64,000 bases of DNA from Morinoia aosen (lineage: Eukaryota > Arthropoda > Malacostraca > Amphipoda > Talitridae): assembly GCA_030386875.1 (NCBI GenBank), contig CM059560.1, positions 26,654,183-26,718,182 of the forward strand, in the 5' to 3' direction. The notes below the pieces were generated by a model. The model saw nothing but the letters and a program-made list of their open reading frames with translations, was not told the origin of the DNA and did not search any database. Below, piece by piece: positions 24,101 through 39,100 of the stretch. The position numbers and the translations under genes were made by a program. Every line of letters begins with the position of its first letter. Positions within the stretch are counted from its first letter, which is position 1.

Positions 24101-27100
24101 AAACAAGAGAAAGCCTGTATTCTGCCAATCAAGAGAGGCATGCAGCAGCGGGAGGAGGAGGGGACGGTGCAGCAAAGGAAGTGCCGTGGACTACCTGAAG
24201 GGGTTACTAGGCGGGGCCCCGTATTGCCCTTCACCGGCCCACTGCTGAGCCCCAGCTGCCATCGCTGCCTGCTGCTGGCCCGCCCTGCAACACGCACCAG
24301 CTTGCCCTGCTTCTATGCGTCAGTCCTACCACCACACCTCCACTTCCGGGGGTCTACTTCACGCTCTAACATACATTGAAAACGATCGACTCGAGTCCAT
24401 CACCTCGTCTGATGACTTTCCCATGTATTCAAGGGAAAATTGCAGCAGAATTCATAAAATATCACGACGAATGGTTTGTGTTGAAGAAGAACAGTAAATG
24501 ATTATTGGCATTCTCTTGAATATTTTGGTGGAAGCATGGATTGCTGCGCTTCTTTAGAATAGTTACAGAATCACACGAGCATTTTACCCACACTTTAACG
24601 TGATGAAATCATGAGTTTGAGCTCAGGGAAACCGAATAAATATGTACGCAACAAAGACGCTGCAACGGCGAGTGGGCTTGTAGGCTTGAGGTACAAAGAA
24701 CACAAGAGCCGTCATCCAAACACATTACAAATTGTGATGGCACTTCCATTTGAACTCCAATTGCAATGACCATAACTACTCAGTCCGTACTTCTAAGACG
24801 TCAAAGAAACTCGTTACCAGCTCCGAGATGCAGGCTCTGACAAAAAATTCTTCACTGATGCCGCGAATTATAAGGCTTCACACGTGGCAGAAAACCTTGC
24901 AGTTGTTTTTGACGTTCATTCTATTTACTGATTAGCAAAATATACTTAAATATGATCGACTGCCCATTGCTTGAATGAAGTTCAATTTTAGGTTTTAATT
25001 CCAAAGCTTACAAATGTGTCGCATGCCAGTGGTTCTGTCGGCCGTTACATAAGCTACTAATACAGACGCGAGAGGGCTAATTTCTTGCTTTAGTGGTCGT
25101 AATGTTAAATTTGAATGGTTGTTAGTAGGAGAAAATAAAATCTTGATTGATCGATTAAAATAACGCGAGCTTATCAGGTTTCCAAGTTAAAGTTATGGGA
25201 AGAAAAAGCATGCCGTTAAAAGACGTATTCAGACGATACAACGAGATGTAAAAAAATTTGGAGATGAAGAAAGAATGATATCCACAATAAAATATATCAA
25301 TAATAGAAGAACTTTTGTGTACACAACAGTAGTGCATCACGAAAAACGTGAATGACAGAACTCCTCTTTCCTCTAAACTTGATTTCATCTTCCTGACACT
25401 CCAGACAAAATGGTGAAGGTGGTAACCAAGTCAAAACAGCGAAATAAGGAAATTGCACAGAGATATACAAACCGTCAGTCGCTAGTTCTTTGAAGAATTC
25501 ACTGGTTAGTTGAAAGGCCAACGATTAGTAACAAATCTTTACGCCGAGATGATCAAGGCAGCATTAATGTTGCTGCGCGGGGTCGTGCTTTAGAACTTGA
25601 ATTTCAGTAATCTAGAACGCAACCGAAACTGAACGCTGCCCGTTACGTAACGTTCAAAACGGCACGTAGTGCGACATCACAGAATTGTTCCCACCCTGTA
25701 AGTTTGCAATTAAAGTGATACATTTAGAAAAGCTACATGGTTGTGTTAGGCATTACCATAACTTTTACACTTGTTATGAAGCTGTCTTCGTTCAGAAGAA
25801 AATAGAAAATCCAGGCTAAAATTTTACTACATCGATGAACTGCGAGAAAAATTGGGCGTTAAGTTCTTCACGCTTTAAAATATAGTTGCACTAATATCTG
25901 AATCCCCACCCCTTGAACTATATACCGATCACACATGGGTTCGCTGTTAAGACAGTGGAGTGGAGCAATTCTCTTCAAATCAGCATTCAGTTTTAATTCT
26001 CGCCTGAAAATGGTGGAAAATATGTGACTTGATTGCGTACTGCGCAGGGTGCCAATGCGCAGGCGTAGTTTGCATGCAGTGTGCACCACGAAACGCAGCG
26101 GCCATTTGGGACACTAATGAACTAAAATAAAAAGTAATAGTTTCTCTCACTCGTAATATCAAAGACACGACCTAACGGACTTTCGAACCATTTCAAAAGT
26201 ACGACTGAAGATTACAAATAAAGGTTTGAAACTAATGCTATAACTAGTTTTCGTCAAATTGAGCTCCTTGCGAAGCGATTGTAAAATTCATCATTCTAAC
26301 TTACATGTGGTACGTCATAGACACTTTAAACTACACATCTGAATATCGGATGACAAATTCCCGCAAAAAAAAACAACGAAATCCAGTAGAGGGCCACACG
26401 GGCTTTACGACGGGTAACTCAAATGAAAGAGAAGAGGAAGGACTCACTTGAACGGGTTGCTGGTGGGCTGCTGAGTCACTGGATGACCGTCGCCGCCTCC
26501 ACCAGTTCCACCACGAGCCTCCTCCTCCAGATCCTCCTGCACGCATGTTCCACATTCCAGTACATCATAAATTCAAGCTAACGGTTGTTACCTCGATTTT
26601 CCATTTTGAGTTATTTGAGGCATTACATGTCACATAATCCAAAGAAATAGGCAGCAACTGAGCAATAAATCAAATAGCATCAACTAAGAAAGATTTTTAC
26701 CCTTTTTAAGCTACTACGTCACGCATTCTTGCAACACTATGAAAGATTTTGCCACCTTTAAATATTTTTTTAAAACCGAGAATGAATAAAAAATTACATC
26801 ATAGGTGTCTTTCTTTGTTTTCTGCGACTGCATTAAGTACTTGAACCTGCAGTGCAAAACTCAGAAAACATTTGAGGCAAAATAAACCAATTCATTTTCA
26901 TTAAAATATATACGTGCAATTTATAACCAACTTAGGCGAATTACTTGAAGATTAGATGTTAGTTTAAGCCTCCCTGACCGCAACAAATGCGTTCCAAAGA
27001 GAGCAAGGAAGAAGGCACTATTTAGTATTGTTAAGGAACGCGGAATTTATGCATAAGGTGCATAGATATAGTACATTGAGAAAGAAGTTCCTAAAATAAG

Positions 27101-30100
27101 GTAAAAAAATGGAGAAGAAAGTAGGTGCTAAAAACCAGGACAATAGTAAACCCAAAGAAGATGGAGCATAACAAAACAAAAAACCTATTCTGTTTCAATA
27201 AAAGGTAGGCCTACCTAACCTCTAACTCGGTACCTCCATGGTCCCTCTGGGAGCGCTAATTTCTATACATACAATAGTTGGATCCCTAGGATGGGGAAGA
27301 ATTACTTGTAACTTATTCATGTAGTAGCTGACTTGAAATGAGGTACACGGTCAACACGAGTTCAAAACGCATTTAGCTAATACGACACTCTCCTTTGCAA
27401 AAATATTTGCAAGCTGCATCACTACGGTGGCAGGTGATCACACGAAGCAAGCAACGCCACTACTGACAGTGGACTTGAATGAGATATACGTTACACTTAT
27501 GAGTCAACCGTAAAAACAGAAAACATACACTTAAAGTCAATATTGGAGACAAAAAGGTAAAGCAACTAACTTCAAATGAACCACTACAAAAGCGAGATAG
27601 ATAATTGAAGATTAAATTAGATTATTATTTAGTTTAAGCCTCCCTATCCGCAACAAAGGCGATCCAAAGAGAGGAAGGAAGAAGGCACCATTTAGTATGG
27701 AGTTAAGGGAACGCGGAATCTATGCAGAAAGGGCATAGAAACAGATAAGAAAGAAGTTCATGAAACAAGATCAAAGTTGAAGAAAGTAGTAGGGGCCGGA
27801 AAAAAACAGGACAGCAGTGAACCGAAAAAAGATGGTTCTTAACATAACAAAAGCATTTTATTTCAACAAAAAGAAAGTCTACCTAACTCTCAGCTCGGGC
27901 CCTCACATTGTACTCCTGGAAGCGCTAATTCCCATAGATACAATAGTTGTATCCCCCTGAGTGGTAGATAATTAAAGCTGTACTCGTCAAATATACACGA
28001 ACAGCACGTACAAATTTGGGAAGCATTGACATACGAGTGATATGTAAATGTTTTGATAAAATACTCTAAGGTTACAGAAATTTAAACTTATATCTTCACA
28101 ATGCAATGAACGTCCACAAACGCTCAGCTGATTTAGTATGTAACAAAAAGTTGGGAATTTGTGATGTAAATCATGCAGTGAATAACTAGACCAATCAAAG
28201 TGATCAGCATATTACCTAGAGCGGATAAATTACAACTATTTAACAAGTATAACCGATATTGGCAAAGGAATCCAAAATTTAATTATACATGGGAAGCACT
28301 ACTGATAGGAATACAAAAATTCTATAAAAAGCACACATTTCAGAAGAACATGAATACAATTCCCGAGGTGTAAAGCGAACATGCCAGATAACTGAAGGTA
28401 ACTTGACTTTCTACCCACCCATTGTCTTCCTATCCACGTGATGAGCATACGTGCAACATTCCACAGCGAAAACAGCAAATAAAAAAAAGGAGCTCAGGCA
28501 CTAATGCGCACTACAATGCGTCTACAACTCTCAGTATGGGAGGCGTGCAGCAAGTGTGGAAAAAACACTTCCTACAGTGAATGTAAGGAACATGATGCAG
28601 CAAAAACATAATACAGGAAAGAACAAAACAGCAAGATAACATTCATAACAAGAGCATTAGAATACACATGCTTCAACAAACGAAGATACTATTCCAAGCG
28701 AGACGGAATCAAAAACAATATGGAACATGAAGACGAATTTAGGAGATTTTTACTTATACGACTTTATCAGTAAACAAGAAGCAAGAGCACAACTTACGAA
28801 AATAGTCTGACGCACACGAAATAGAGGGAATACACATTTAAGGAACACCTGTATAATAGGCTCTACATACAACGCTTATATTCACACTAGCAGGCCAGGC
28901 GGAATAAGAAGTAAACGAAGGCAGAAATTTATCAGAATTCAACTACTTTACGGCTGCACATGCTGTAGATGGAAGAAAGCCCCAGATAACGTTTGAGTTA
29001 GTGAGAGCAACATCGCGGTTGTTTCAGGAGAGAAGGAAGGATGCTCAAAAAAGGAAGTTCTCTACATCTTACTTCTATTGTTTCACTAGCTGCACTCGAC
29101 TGGGTGTAAAGCGAGAAAATACATTTTGTGCGTTACCAAAACAAAGAAACTTGCTTTCAAATAGAATACCACAGAAGTAAAATTTCAATAAATATGAGCA
29201 TAACATAAATGCTTAGAAATTTCCAGTCTTACGTTTTGTCCTTCAGCGTACACGAAAAGAAGCGCATAACCAAAAGAGAAAATTCAAGAGGAATCACTCA
29301 ATCTCTAGACTGGATGTTACTTCCATTTCCCACGATTGTTAAAAAAAATACAAAAGAATGCAGACAACTATTCACAGCTACACACGTACATAGACAGCCG
29401 TCGAAGTACACAAATTGTCAGACATATGTTGTACAAGTCACAGCCACACGTGTACGGACGTACATCATTCACACACAAATACGATGAGTCCACAAACCTT
29501 CCTTTGAAGACCTTAAATTGCTCAAGCTCCTTCCCTCAAACAAATGCATCATTGAACAACGTTCACGACGCGTTGCAATCTCATTGGTTACTTCTATGTA
29601 TTTTCATCACAAAAGTAAAAGTCAAGAGAGTTAATATTTACAATCAAGTTTAGGTCATTACAAGTAAAACCACCCAACTTCAGCAAGAGCTTTGAACTTG
29701 ACAAGTGAAGTAACATTTGAGTGGCCACAGGAAAAAGAAGATATTTCACTGAAGAAGGAACTTGAGACTTTTTTCAAGCCTTGAAGATTGAAACACACTT
29801 ACCACGAAAGTACGCCTCAAATACTTGAGCGTGTTGGTTGCGTAGGAAGCGCAAAAATCCAGCATTTTGTAGCTACTAGTCAGGCATTCTAAGGAAGCAA
29901 TTTTGAAAGTCGAAAAGCTGTCAAGGCAGTCTTAAAATCCATAACTGTTACTGCCCACACAGTGCGGAAGACAGAAGCATTATCCTGTCGAAAATCCATG
30001 TTTTTTTTTCTTTGAATGCGGGACTCGAAGCAAAAACAAGAATCTATGGTTTAATGAAGTTATGCACTTTACGTTCCAAAATAAGCGATTTCAAGCCTCC

Positions 30101-33100
30101 CTAAACGCAAAGATGTTCTAAAGAGAAGAAGGAAGAGGACACCATTTTGTATGGAATTGAAAGGAAACAAGCAGTCTATTCACAAGGCATCATACACCCT
30201 GCGTGTAGAAGCAGCATAATAGAAAGAAGTTCACGAAGCAAGATCAAAAATTAAAGAATGAAGTAATGGGGGCTGAAAAAGGACACACGTGAACCGAAAA
30301 AGATTAGATCACAAGTTAGTTTAAGCCTCCTTAACTGCTATCAAAAAGAGCGCATCGAAGAGAGGATGGAGGAAAGCACCATTTAGTATGGAGATAAGAG
30401 AATGAGGAATCTATGCAGAAGGGGCATAGAAACAGTGAGTTGAGAAAGAAGTTCATTAAATAAGATAAAAGTTGAAGAACAGAGGGGCTGAAAAACAGGA
30501 CAGCAGTGAACCGAGAAAAGGTGGTCCTGGTCCTTAACATAAAAAACATTTTATTTCAACAAAAAAAGGACTTCCTAACTCTCAGTTCGGGCTCTCACAT
30601 TTTCCCCCTGTGAGCGCTAATTCCCATAGATATATTAGTTGTATCCCACTCAGGAGGAAGCGAAAAAGATGGTCTGAAATAAAACAAAATACCTATTGAT
30701 TTCAACAAAGGAAAAACCTAGCTGAACTTCAGCTCGGGACCTCAGATCATCTCCGTGGGAACATTAATTCCAATGGATATGATTGTCATATCTCCCTGGA
30801 CAGGATTCTGGCAAATTAGTACCACTGTGAAACGAGAATTTATACGAGTACGCAATAAGATGAAAAAATCAAACTATAACTACGATGCTGTGAAGACAGC
30901 ACAGCGTGAATTTCCCAACACCAGAAATTGACACCGCAAGAAAGACATCAAAGGTACTAGCGAGAAGCTATCTTCAAAACAAGTCAGTTTTAGTAGCATG
31001 AATATTTCGTCAAAATACATACGAATGATTAGACACAACTCGCGTATTGAAAATTTTTAAATACGACTGAAAAATGCGAGTCGGATAAAGGTAGATCTTC
31101 AGCATTTAGTCATCGAAAATAATAACTTGAACTAAGGTTTTTGTTAGCTATCGTTATGATTCGGACATAAGTAGCATTGTTTAATAGTTAAGAACTTATC
31201 TTTCTAACTCTAAAATTTTTAAATTGACCAAAAGGGAAATGCTAATTTCATTTTTTTTCTAAGTTCGATAGTACATGTGACCACTAAGAGAACGCCCAGT
31301 TGGAAGAAAATTAGTACAAGCTTAAAGTGACGCAGGAGCAGAGAACGAGATAACCACATCTAAAGAATAGGTATTGAATAGAACATGTTCACGCCCCAGC
31401 AGCGGGTGGAGTCTAGTAAACCAATTCGGTATGCCACTGATGTCAAGTAAATAAAATCGACAGATTACTGATGTTAGTACCAATTCCTTGTTTTATCACC
31501 GCTCCTACACTAGACGATCTACGAAGTGACCCCTTAACAATACATACTTCATAACGTTAGATTTCACTCTGGAGCTTCGATGAAATAAATTTTTCCAAGT
31601 CCTTTTTCTAGCCGTGAAGAATTTTTTGGAGGGTAGACAGAATGAATCATTCGTTTACGTATCCCTTGCGCCATTGAGCCAGCACTTGAAATTCGTCAAA
31701 CCTACCGAGAGAACGTTACTAACCGCCCGCACACGCAGAGAAGCAGCGGTAAAATAAGGAAAGTATAAGCATAGAAGGAAGCTATTTCAGTGAGCGACAA
31801 AGAGATCAGATTTAAAATAGACAAAAAGATGAATCAAAAATAAAGCGAATGGGAAGAGCCCAAATTAGAAAGTGATTTAGAAGAAATTATCCGGGTTACG
31901 CTTCATTAATAGCAAAATACCCCGTGGGGCGAATATGAAATAGATGACGCTTGATGAAAGAGAAGCATGAAAATTAGTGTTTACAAGAGACTGAATTAAT
32001 TGTTCAATGATCACCTTTCTCATCATCTGTGCTATCCTCGTCTTCTCTATCCCTATCGTCAGTAATGGCCTGGTGGGAGGGAGAACAAACGAAAAAATGA
32101 AAGTATAAATGATGAACACAATACAAAAATTTCAAAGCTTTAAAAATTAAGGTACAATTATCATTAGCACCGAGTGTTCCACAGATCTAAAGAATGGCTA
32201 CAAAAACCTTCACTGGATTTAGCTCTGCTCTTGTTAGATGCTCGAGGTTGCAAAAGTGGAAGGATTAGTGTGAGACTCTGTGTTTAGAGAATATAAATCA
32301 TAAAAGCGTTGTGAAACCGAGGCTCGAGTCCACAAGTTAAAAGCAATGTACTGGACGCTAAAACTGACGAAAAACTTTATTCAAGTTTGGCAATGAAGCC
32401 TGGTTTGTAAGGCGAAAATTATCTAAAGGAAAACTTGCAGCTGTACGTTGGTTATTACGTTTGTAATATTAAATAAGATAAATCACTCAAAGTATAAAAA
32501 ACGTACTCCATTAGATATGAGAAATCAAAACAAGAATTTTACACAGCAAACTTCTCAACTTTCATCTGTGGTGTTCCAGTCACCCTACCATTATACAAAA
32601 CAATATAGAGTCTCCGCTAGGACACCACCAGCGACTTATTTAAATTCTCAACGAGAACAAAGGACAGGTCATCTTAGCCACCGTACCCACTCGACTACCA
32701 AGACCACCAAGTGAAATAAAAAAGATCCATCATACACAAGCCATATAGGAGTACCCAGTAGAAAAATCAGTCAGTTCAACGTAAACTTCGAAAAATGAAT
32801 AAACCTTGCATACATGACGAAGTATATACAACAACAAATGACATACCATTAGAATTTCAATCATCAAGGAGAAATGTAACTAAGTCTGTTCTTCATTATA
32901 ATCAAGTCGTCCATCTGTCAAAAAGGAAAAAGCTTACGGTGACAGTGGCACCAATGTTCACGAGAAACGGAGTATATGCATCAAGTTATTATTATTATTA
33001 TATAAGAAAGTTTTAGCCTCCCTTAACCAGGACAAAGATGTTCCAAGAGAGGAAAGAGGAAGGCACCATTTAGTATGGAGTTGAGGGAACGTGGAATCTA

Positions 33101-36100
33101 TGCACAAGGTGCACAGAAACAGTAAGCTAGGAAAGAAGTTCATGAAACAAGAAAAAAGTTGCAGAAGAAAGTAGTAGGTGCTGAAAAACAGGACAGCAGT
33201 GAACCGAAAAAAGATGGTCCGTAATAAAACAAAAACCTATTCTATTTCAACAAAAGAAATCCTACCTAACCTTTAGCTCGGGCCCTCACATAGTCCTCCT
33301 GGGAGCGCTAGTTCCCATAGATACAATACCTGTATCCCCCTGAGGGGATACGCATCAAGTTCTGCGTCCGACGAGAAAGTCCTCAAATTCTACCGCGACA
33401 TGGTTGGTCCTCAACAACTGTTGAATAAACGCTTAACGTTACCATAGCTCCAGCAACAAGCGAATTTTAGGGCACGTGTTTTGATAATGCCCGAAATTGA
33501 AGCCATTCATATTGGAATGTACCCATATCCCGCGTGAAAATAAATTCCTTTCAATTCCTGTCAAAAATTCCTTCTTTTCAAATATCGCACTTCACTATAA
33601 AAATTACTGAACAATTTTTCCATTAATCCATGCTAGCGTAATTCTATGAGCAAGTTTCATCATAAGAGTGGTTTCGCTCGCGATGAGTAACCAACCACAC
33701 CGGTAACACGACTAAAACAATAGTCAAGGACTTCGAAACAGATCTTCTGATAACGATCTTCAATTTTGAATGCTGAAATGAAACCAGAAGTCAATTTCAT
33801 TTTTAAGTGTCTGTTCTACCTATCTGAAAGACTTCCTTTGAAATCACACACAATACACGAACTCAATTGCATTTCAAATGAAATAATAGGAAAAACATCC
33901 TTAAACCCAGCACATTTAGCGACATCCTGAGAGTATAGCTACACCGAAGGCAAAATAAGATCGAGCCTTTTTAAAGTGGGAGACGCAGTTGACCGCCACG
34001 TTACGTGAACGCTGGGAGATAAACACGAGCGCAACACCCGGAGGCAACGTTCACAACTAACAGGGGCAAGTATGTTCATGCCGTGGCTTGACACCAGCTC
34101 ACTGAAGTGAAATTCAACGCGAGTCTGAGCAGGAAATGAAGCGAGTGAGCCCTTTCCTCAGGGTAGAAAACATTTACTATTGAACTATCCAACTAAAAAT
34201 TATGATGACAAACTTACTGATGAGGAACATTAAAAAATATGACTTGAATAAGTTCTAGTAGTAAAGGAAGTTATGGCGTGCTAGATGAAAAGCGAGTAAC
34301 GAATGAGATGTTTGAAGTATGAGGGATGCCAGAAGTTTCGTAGCAAGATGAACAATTCAAGAAACAGATACACTTCTCATCAAAGTACTAGCTGAAGCTA
34401 ATCAAATTTGCTACGTGACTGAAGAAGAAGATTCACTAATAGGGCGCATCGAAACAACTAAACCTAAACCTTCAAGAGTTTGCAGGCAGGCGGGAAATTT
34501 GAAAAAAAAACTTGACCTGCAAGTAACAAAGACTAGACCTCCACCAATCGCCTTTTCCACCACAACATACTTAGAACACCCGAGAAGCGCCAAGTTCCTA
34601 AGATGTTCAAAAGGAGGAAATTACGCCAGCCTTGAGGAACAAAACCTAGTGGAATGGGCATTCGTGAGTATAATTATTTAGTATGTGAGCAACAGGGTAA
34701 GTTTTGAGAAGTGCAAACAACAGAGGGGGAATACGAAATGCAAGGAACAGTACGTTGTGAACAACACAAAACGCTGTGAGAAAAACGGGCCAACCGATGG
34801 TAGATTATATTAAGTCTTCACCGAAGAGGTAGCTATCGGTGGTAATGTGAATGTGCCTTTATGCGAGGGGAATGAAACGACTTCGAGAGCAAGGGAATGC
34901 ATGAATGAGTTAGACAATCACTCGCGATGGTAAATATTGTGCTGCGCCCACACACACGTAGAAAAATGACAAATTCGAGTGGAGACAGGGGCACAAAAGA
35001 AAGAAAGCAGTACGAGTTCTGAAGAAATTCCCTTTCATCACTTCCACATACGAAATGGCAGGAAATGCTTCATTAATCTAATTTCCCAACGTAAACTTAA
35101 AATAACAAAGGCTGTTTGAGGGATGAATAAAAAGGCTTTGGACTGAGTAAAAACAAAACTGGATACTTAGTAAATAATGAAAGAGATATGTATTTGCGAG
35201 TGAAAACTGTAACCCAAACTCGGAAATAAATAAGTAAACATTCAATCAAACTGAACGACAAAAGAATCGGTGAAATAGTCCATGAGAGAAGTACAAAAAG
35301 AACTTACTCGCGAGGCCACACAAGCAAGGAACGATCGGAAATAGAGTTAGCTTATACCTTAAATTTAGGACTGACCTTCATACCAGGAGCAACGGTCGTG
35401 GACTTAGGCTGATCTGTGACGGGTTCATTTGGATCTTTCTGCTGCTGGTCAGGCTGCACAGTATTGGGTAGAAGCCCTCAGAGCTGGCGTGCCTTGCTAT
35501 TCATTAAACTACAGGCCAAGTTCAGGCACATCACAACGCAGCACACACATCACCCCTCCACCACATCATGTCCTGTTACCGCGGCTATTAACCACACCCA
35601 AACACTCAGGTCAGTTGTTCAGCACCTCAAAATCATTCGTGCCAAGATTCATTGCTGTTAAAAATCATGAAACACAGACACAAAATCGTTCAATGCGTTC
35701 GCAGAGAAGAGTCAAAACGTAAAATCAGTTCGGCGTCAAAGAGGTCAAGCTTGTTGGCTCGGGGTCGGGAAGAGAACCATGCAAATTTGGCCAGGTCGCA
35801 CGGCACTCACAGGGCACAGGTCTCACCACTTACACGCACATGCTACGTCCAATGGAAGCGTTCTGATGCAGTGTAAGCTCAGGTCACGTCAAAACGACAC
35901 GATTCAATTAACAAAATTAATCCCTCATCTTCAGTATCAAAAACAAAGTTAAGAGCACTTTCATGCAGAGCACAAACTAATGAGATATTTACACTAGGGC
36001 AACTGAAAAATACACAGGTATTTCAACCAACACTAATTATAAAACATTTTAATAAAAACATTTTTACGACTAAGTTACGAGACAGACAGTTACGGGACTT

Positions 36101-39100
36101 ACTTGGTGGAAAAATTCTTCTATATTAAACTAGAGATCCATTTCAGATAACAAAATAACTTTTTTTTATTTTGCGGAAAACATCAAGGATTTTCACGCCA
36201 AACAAAATTTGCCAAAATGAATAAAAGAATGAAGTTAAAAACTATCTTGACCAATTGCAATTGCCTAGCGGTTCCATTATGAACAAAAAATACATCACTA
36301 TATTAGTTTAAGACGCCCTAGCCACAACAAAGGCGATTTGAAGACGGTGAAGAGGAGGAACCCTTAGTACGGACTGTAAAAAACGAGGAATCTATTCCCA
36401 TGAGTTCCCCGCACAGGATATTCTGCGCACAGAAACAGCAAGTTAAGAAGGAAGAATAGACACAAAAAGAGCAAAGAAGATATGCAAATTGAAAGAAGCA
36501 AAATAGGCCCACAAAAGAAGTCTCGAAGACCTACCTACAGCTGAGGTAACCTAACAGTATCCCTCCAAGGGTCGCCAGTCCCCATAACATGAGATAGACA
36601 AACTTAGCTAACAAAACCCTCGCCTGTCCAACCCTCCCGTGAATTAAATTGAGGTGAGTGGCCTGCTTCAGTGGACGTCTCTAATACTTCGATAAACATT
36701 TTACTAACTAACATTTGAACTAAGACTAAAGTATGAGATAGTAAAAGGAAAATTATGATAATTTATCATAAAAACATAAGAGACACGATATCGGGTAACT
36801 AAACTCAAATGCTACAGGCGCGAACGTATCCATTCTATTTAAACTTTCAAGTTTTTAAAGCCCGAAACATTAGGCAACGTACTACGGCACTTCTAACAAC
36901 CGCACAATAACAGAGCATCACTGTGAGCCTACACTGCCCCAAACGTATAACAACTGTGCAACATCATGAAGCCCAATCTGCTCACAGATGTAACACTTTG
37001 GCTGCGGCAGGTAGAACTGACGTTTGATATTCAATTCAAATTTAAAGTCAACTGAAGTATTATTATTATTACCATAAGAAAGTTTTAGCCTCCCTTTAAC
37101 CACGACAAAGATGTTTTAAGAGAGGAAAGAGGAAGGCACCATTTAGTATGGAGTTGAGGGAACGCGGAATCTATGCACAAGGTGCACAGAAACAGTAAGC
37201 TAGGAAAGAAGTTCATGAAACAAGAAAAAAGTCAAAGAAGAAAGTAGTAGGTGCTGAAAAACAGGACAGCAGTGAACCGAAAAAAGATGATCCGTAACAA
37301 AACAAAAACCTATTTTATTACAACAAAAAGGAGGCCTACCAAACCTTTAACTCGGGCCCTCACATGGTTCTCTTGGGAGCGCTAATTTCCATAGATACAA
37401 TAGTTGTATCCCCCTGAGGGGAGTCAACTGTAGTGAGCAATGTTGAAAATACCAAGCTTCAACTGGATCGTGTTTTCATTGAGTTTTGATCAAAAAAAAA
37501 TTAGAAACTTGAGTTTGTAACTACTGGTTGGTGAGCAGCATAATGAAAACTCCTTAAATTGACCACATGTGGCTCACGCCGCAGTCAAAGTGGAAAAGAC
37601 CGAGACTTGGGCCATGCCGGCGGGTGCTGGATACGAGTTGCACGAGTCGGCGCTACAAGCTCTTACGACACATACGGAGATCAACGTCACAAAAGCAAAG
37701 ATCTCAAAAAATAATGTGACATCAGTAGGACATGTAGGACCTACCATAACACTACAAGCTCTTGGGACACACTCGGAGGTCAATGGAATCTAAACCAACA
37801 GCAGCTCAGCGCACGCCTGAAACGTCTACAATAGTAAAGCAGCATGCGATAAATTGGATTCACAAAACGTTAAGCTACAAGCATGAGCCTCTGAAGCTCC
37901 GTAATATCTCTAATATTTAGATCGGCAGCACGAAAATCTCAACATGAAATATGAAACTGAACGTCATTCAAATTATATGGATGGAAAACTACACAGCTTG
38001 ACAAACACTTTAATGGGGACACAAAATGAATATTGATTTATTTGAAGAGGTGAAAATAGCAGAGCGTGATAAAAGTCGTCAAGATAATGCACGAAACTGA
38101 TCCCAAGCTAGAGTTCATCCATCAATGAAGCAAGAAACGTGCAGCTAAGCAGGTCCATCCATTCCTACGGCGCCTGGCGGCGTAACTTCCATCTTCTGAC
38201 TATGTAGATAGCACAAATTTTAAACTTCACAGCAACACCATCAGGCAGGGAAAGGAGCTCAAAAGGTTTCTAGAGGTTACTGTACTCCCCAAGGCAGGCA
38301 CCACAAAGGATCGTAAAGAAGCAAAACGTAAAGCTCCCGTGACTGAGGGAGGTGCTCCTTTGATGAGTGAACTATGCATTTCCAAATGCGAGTGAGCCTT
38401 ACCAAAAGATCAGCATCGGCCTAAGCGCGTAGCATGAAAAGCATCAAGTTTAAATCAAAAACGTGCTATATGTTCGAATAATATGCAAAATTCAGTCCAT
38501 CATTCAATAAACAGAACTCAGTTTACTCCAAAATCATATCATAGTGCTTCTGTTTGAGTTTCTGGGCATTCCCTGACTACTGCAACTAGCACTGTAAACT
38601 TCTTGCTTCTAATTCTCAGACGGAGAACACCAAGTTCATTTGTGATAAAGAACTATCAAAGATCTAATTTTGCACTCGAAAATCCCCATTAAAGAAACTG
38701 ACTTGAATTGTGGCTTGAACGAGTACAATTCTCTGCTCTGCACCATAGAAGACGGTACAGTGACACTTGAGAAAAGTAATCCCCTTTCAGTGAGCAAAAT
38801 AAGCAAGCGTGTTGAGGCCAACTCACGTTGAGATTCTGGTAGTCGCCGCTGTCCTCCGGAGGCCGGGGCTTGCACTTGCCACAGCAGAAGTTGCAGCAGC
38901 AGCAGAAGCAGCAACAGCAGAAGTAACCCAAGGTTGCTATTCCGCAGAACAGGCACAAAGCCTGCACATTCATGAAATTTTGGTCAACAATCAGTGTGTT
39001 CAACAGGAAAAGATTAGGAAATTGAATTAGAACATGTACAACATATACTGAAAATAACAAAGTACCGTACATATTGCACGACACCTACGTAAAATTAAGA

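Larger units (their letters stand above)
26537..32014 (-). other. CSP intron between exons 6 and 7
   Basis: 5.5 kb with four or five SINE-like insertions (26948-27298, 27611-27964 and the nested set at 30085-30802). Other DNA is AT-rich. Plus-strand open frames at 29209-29653 show no domain. No additional CSP exon was recognised. Confidence 0.7.
35454..38826 (-). other. CSP intron 4
   Basis: A 3.4-kb intron with a variant SINE-like copy (36305-36610) and a full copy (37055-37421). Near 37650-37785 the block CTACAAGCTCTT...ACACA occurs twice about 98 bp apart and produces a 74-codon plus-strand open frame that I do not consider coding. Confidence 0.75.

Noticed and set aside
37569-37793. 74-codon plus-strand frame with internal duplication
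   Set aside because: Short, in a CSP intron, no domain. The duplication is a roughly 98-bp DNA repeat rather than a protein repeat.
38809-39030. Plus-strand open frame rich in Ala/Glu
   Set aside because: It is the antisense shadow of the CSP cysteine-string exon; the GCA/GCAG-rich codons produce it.
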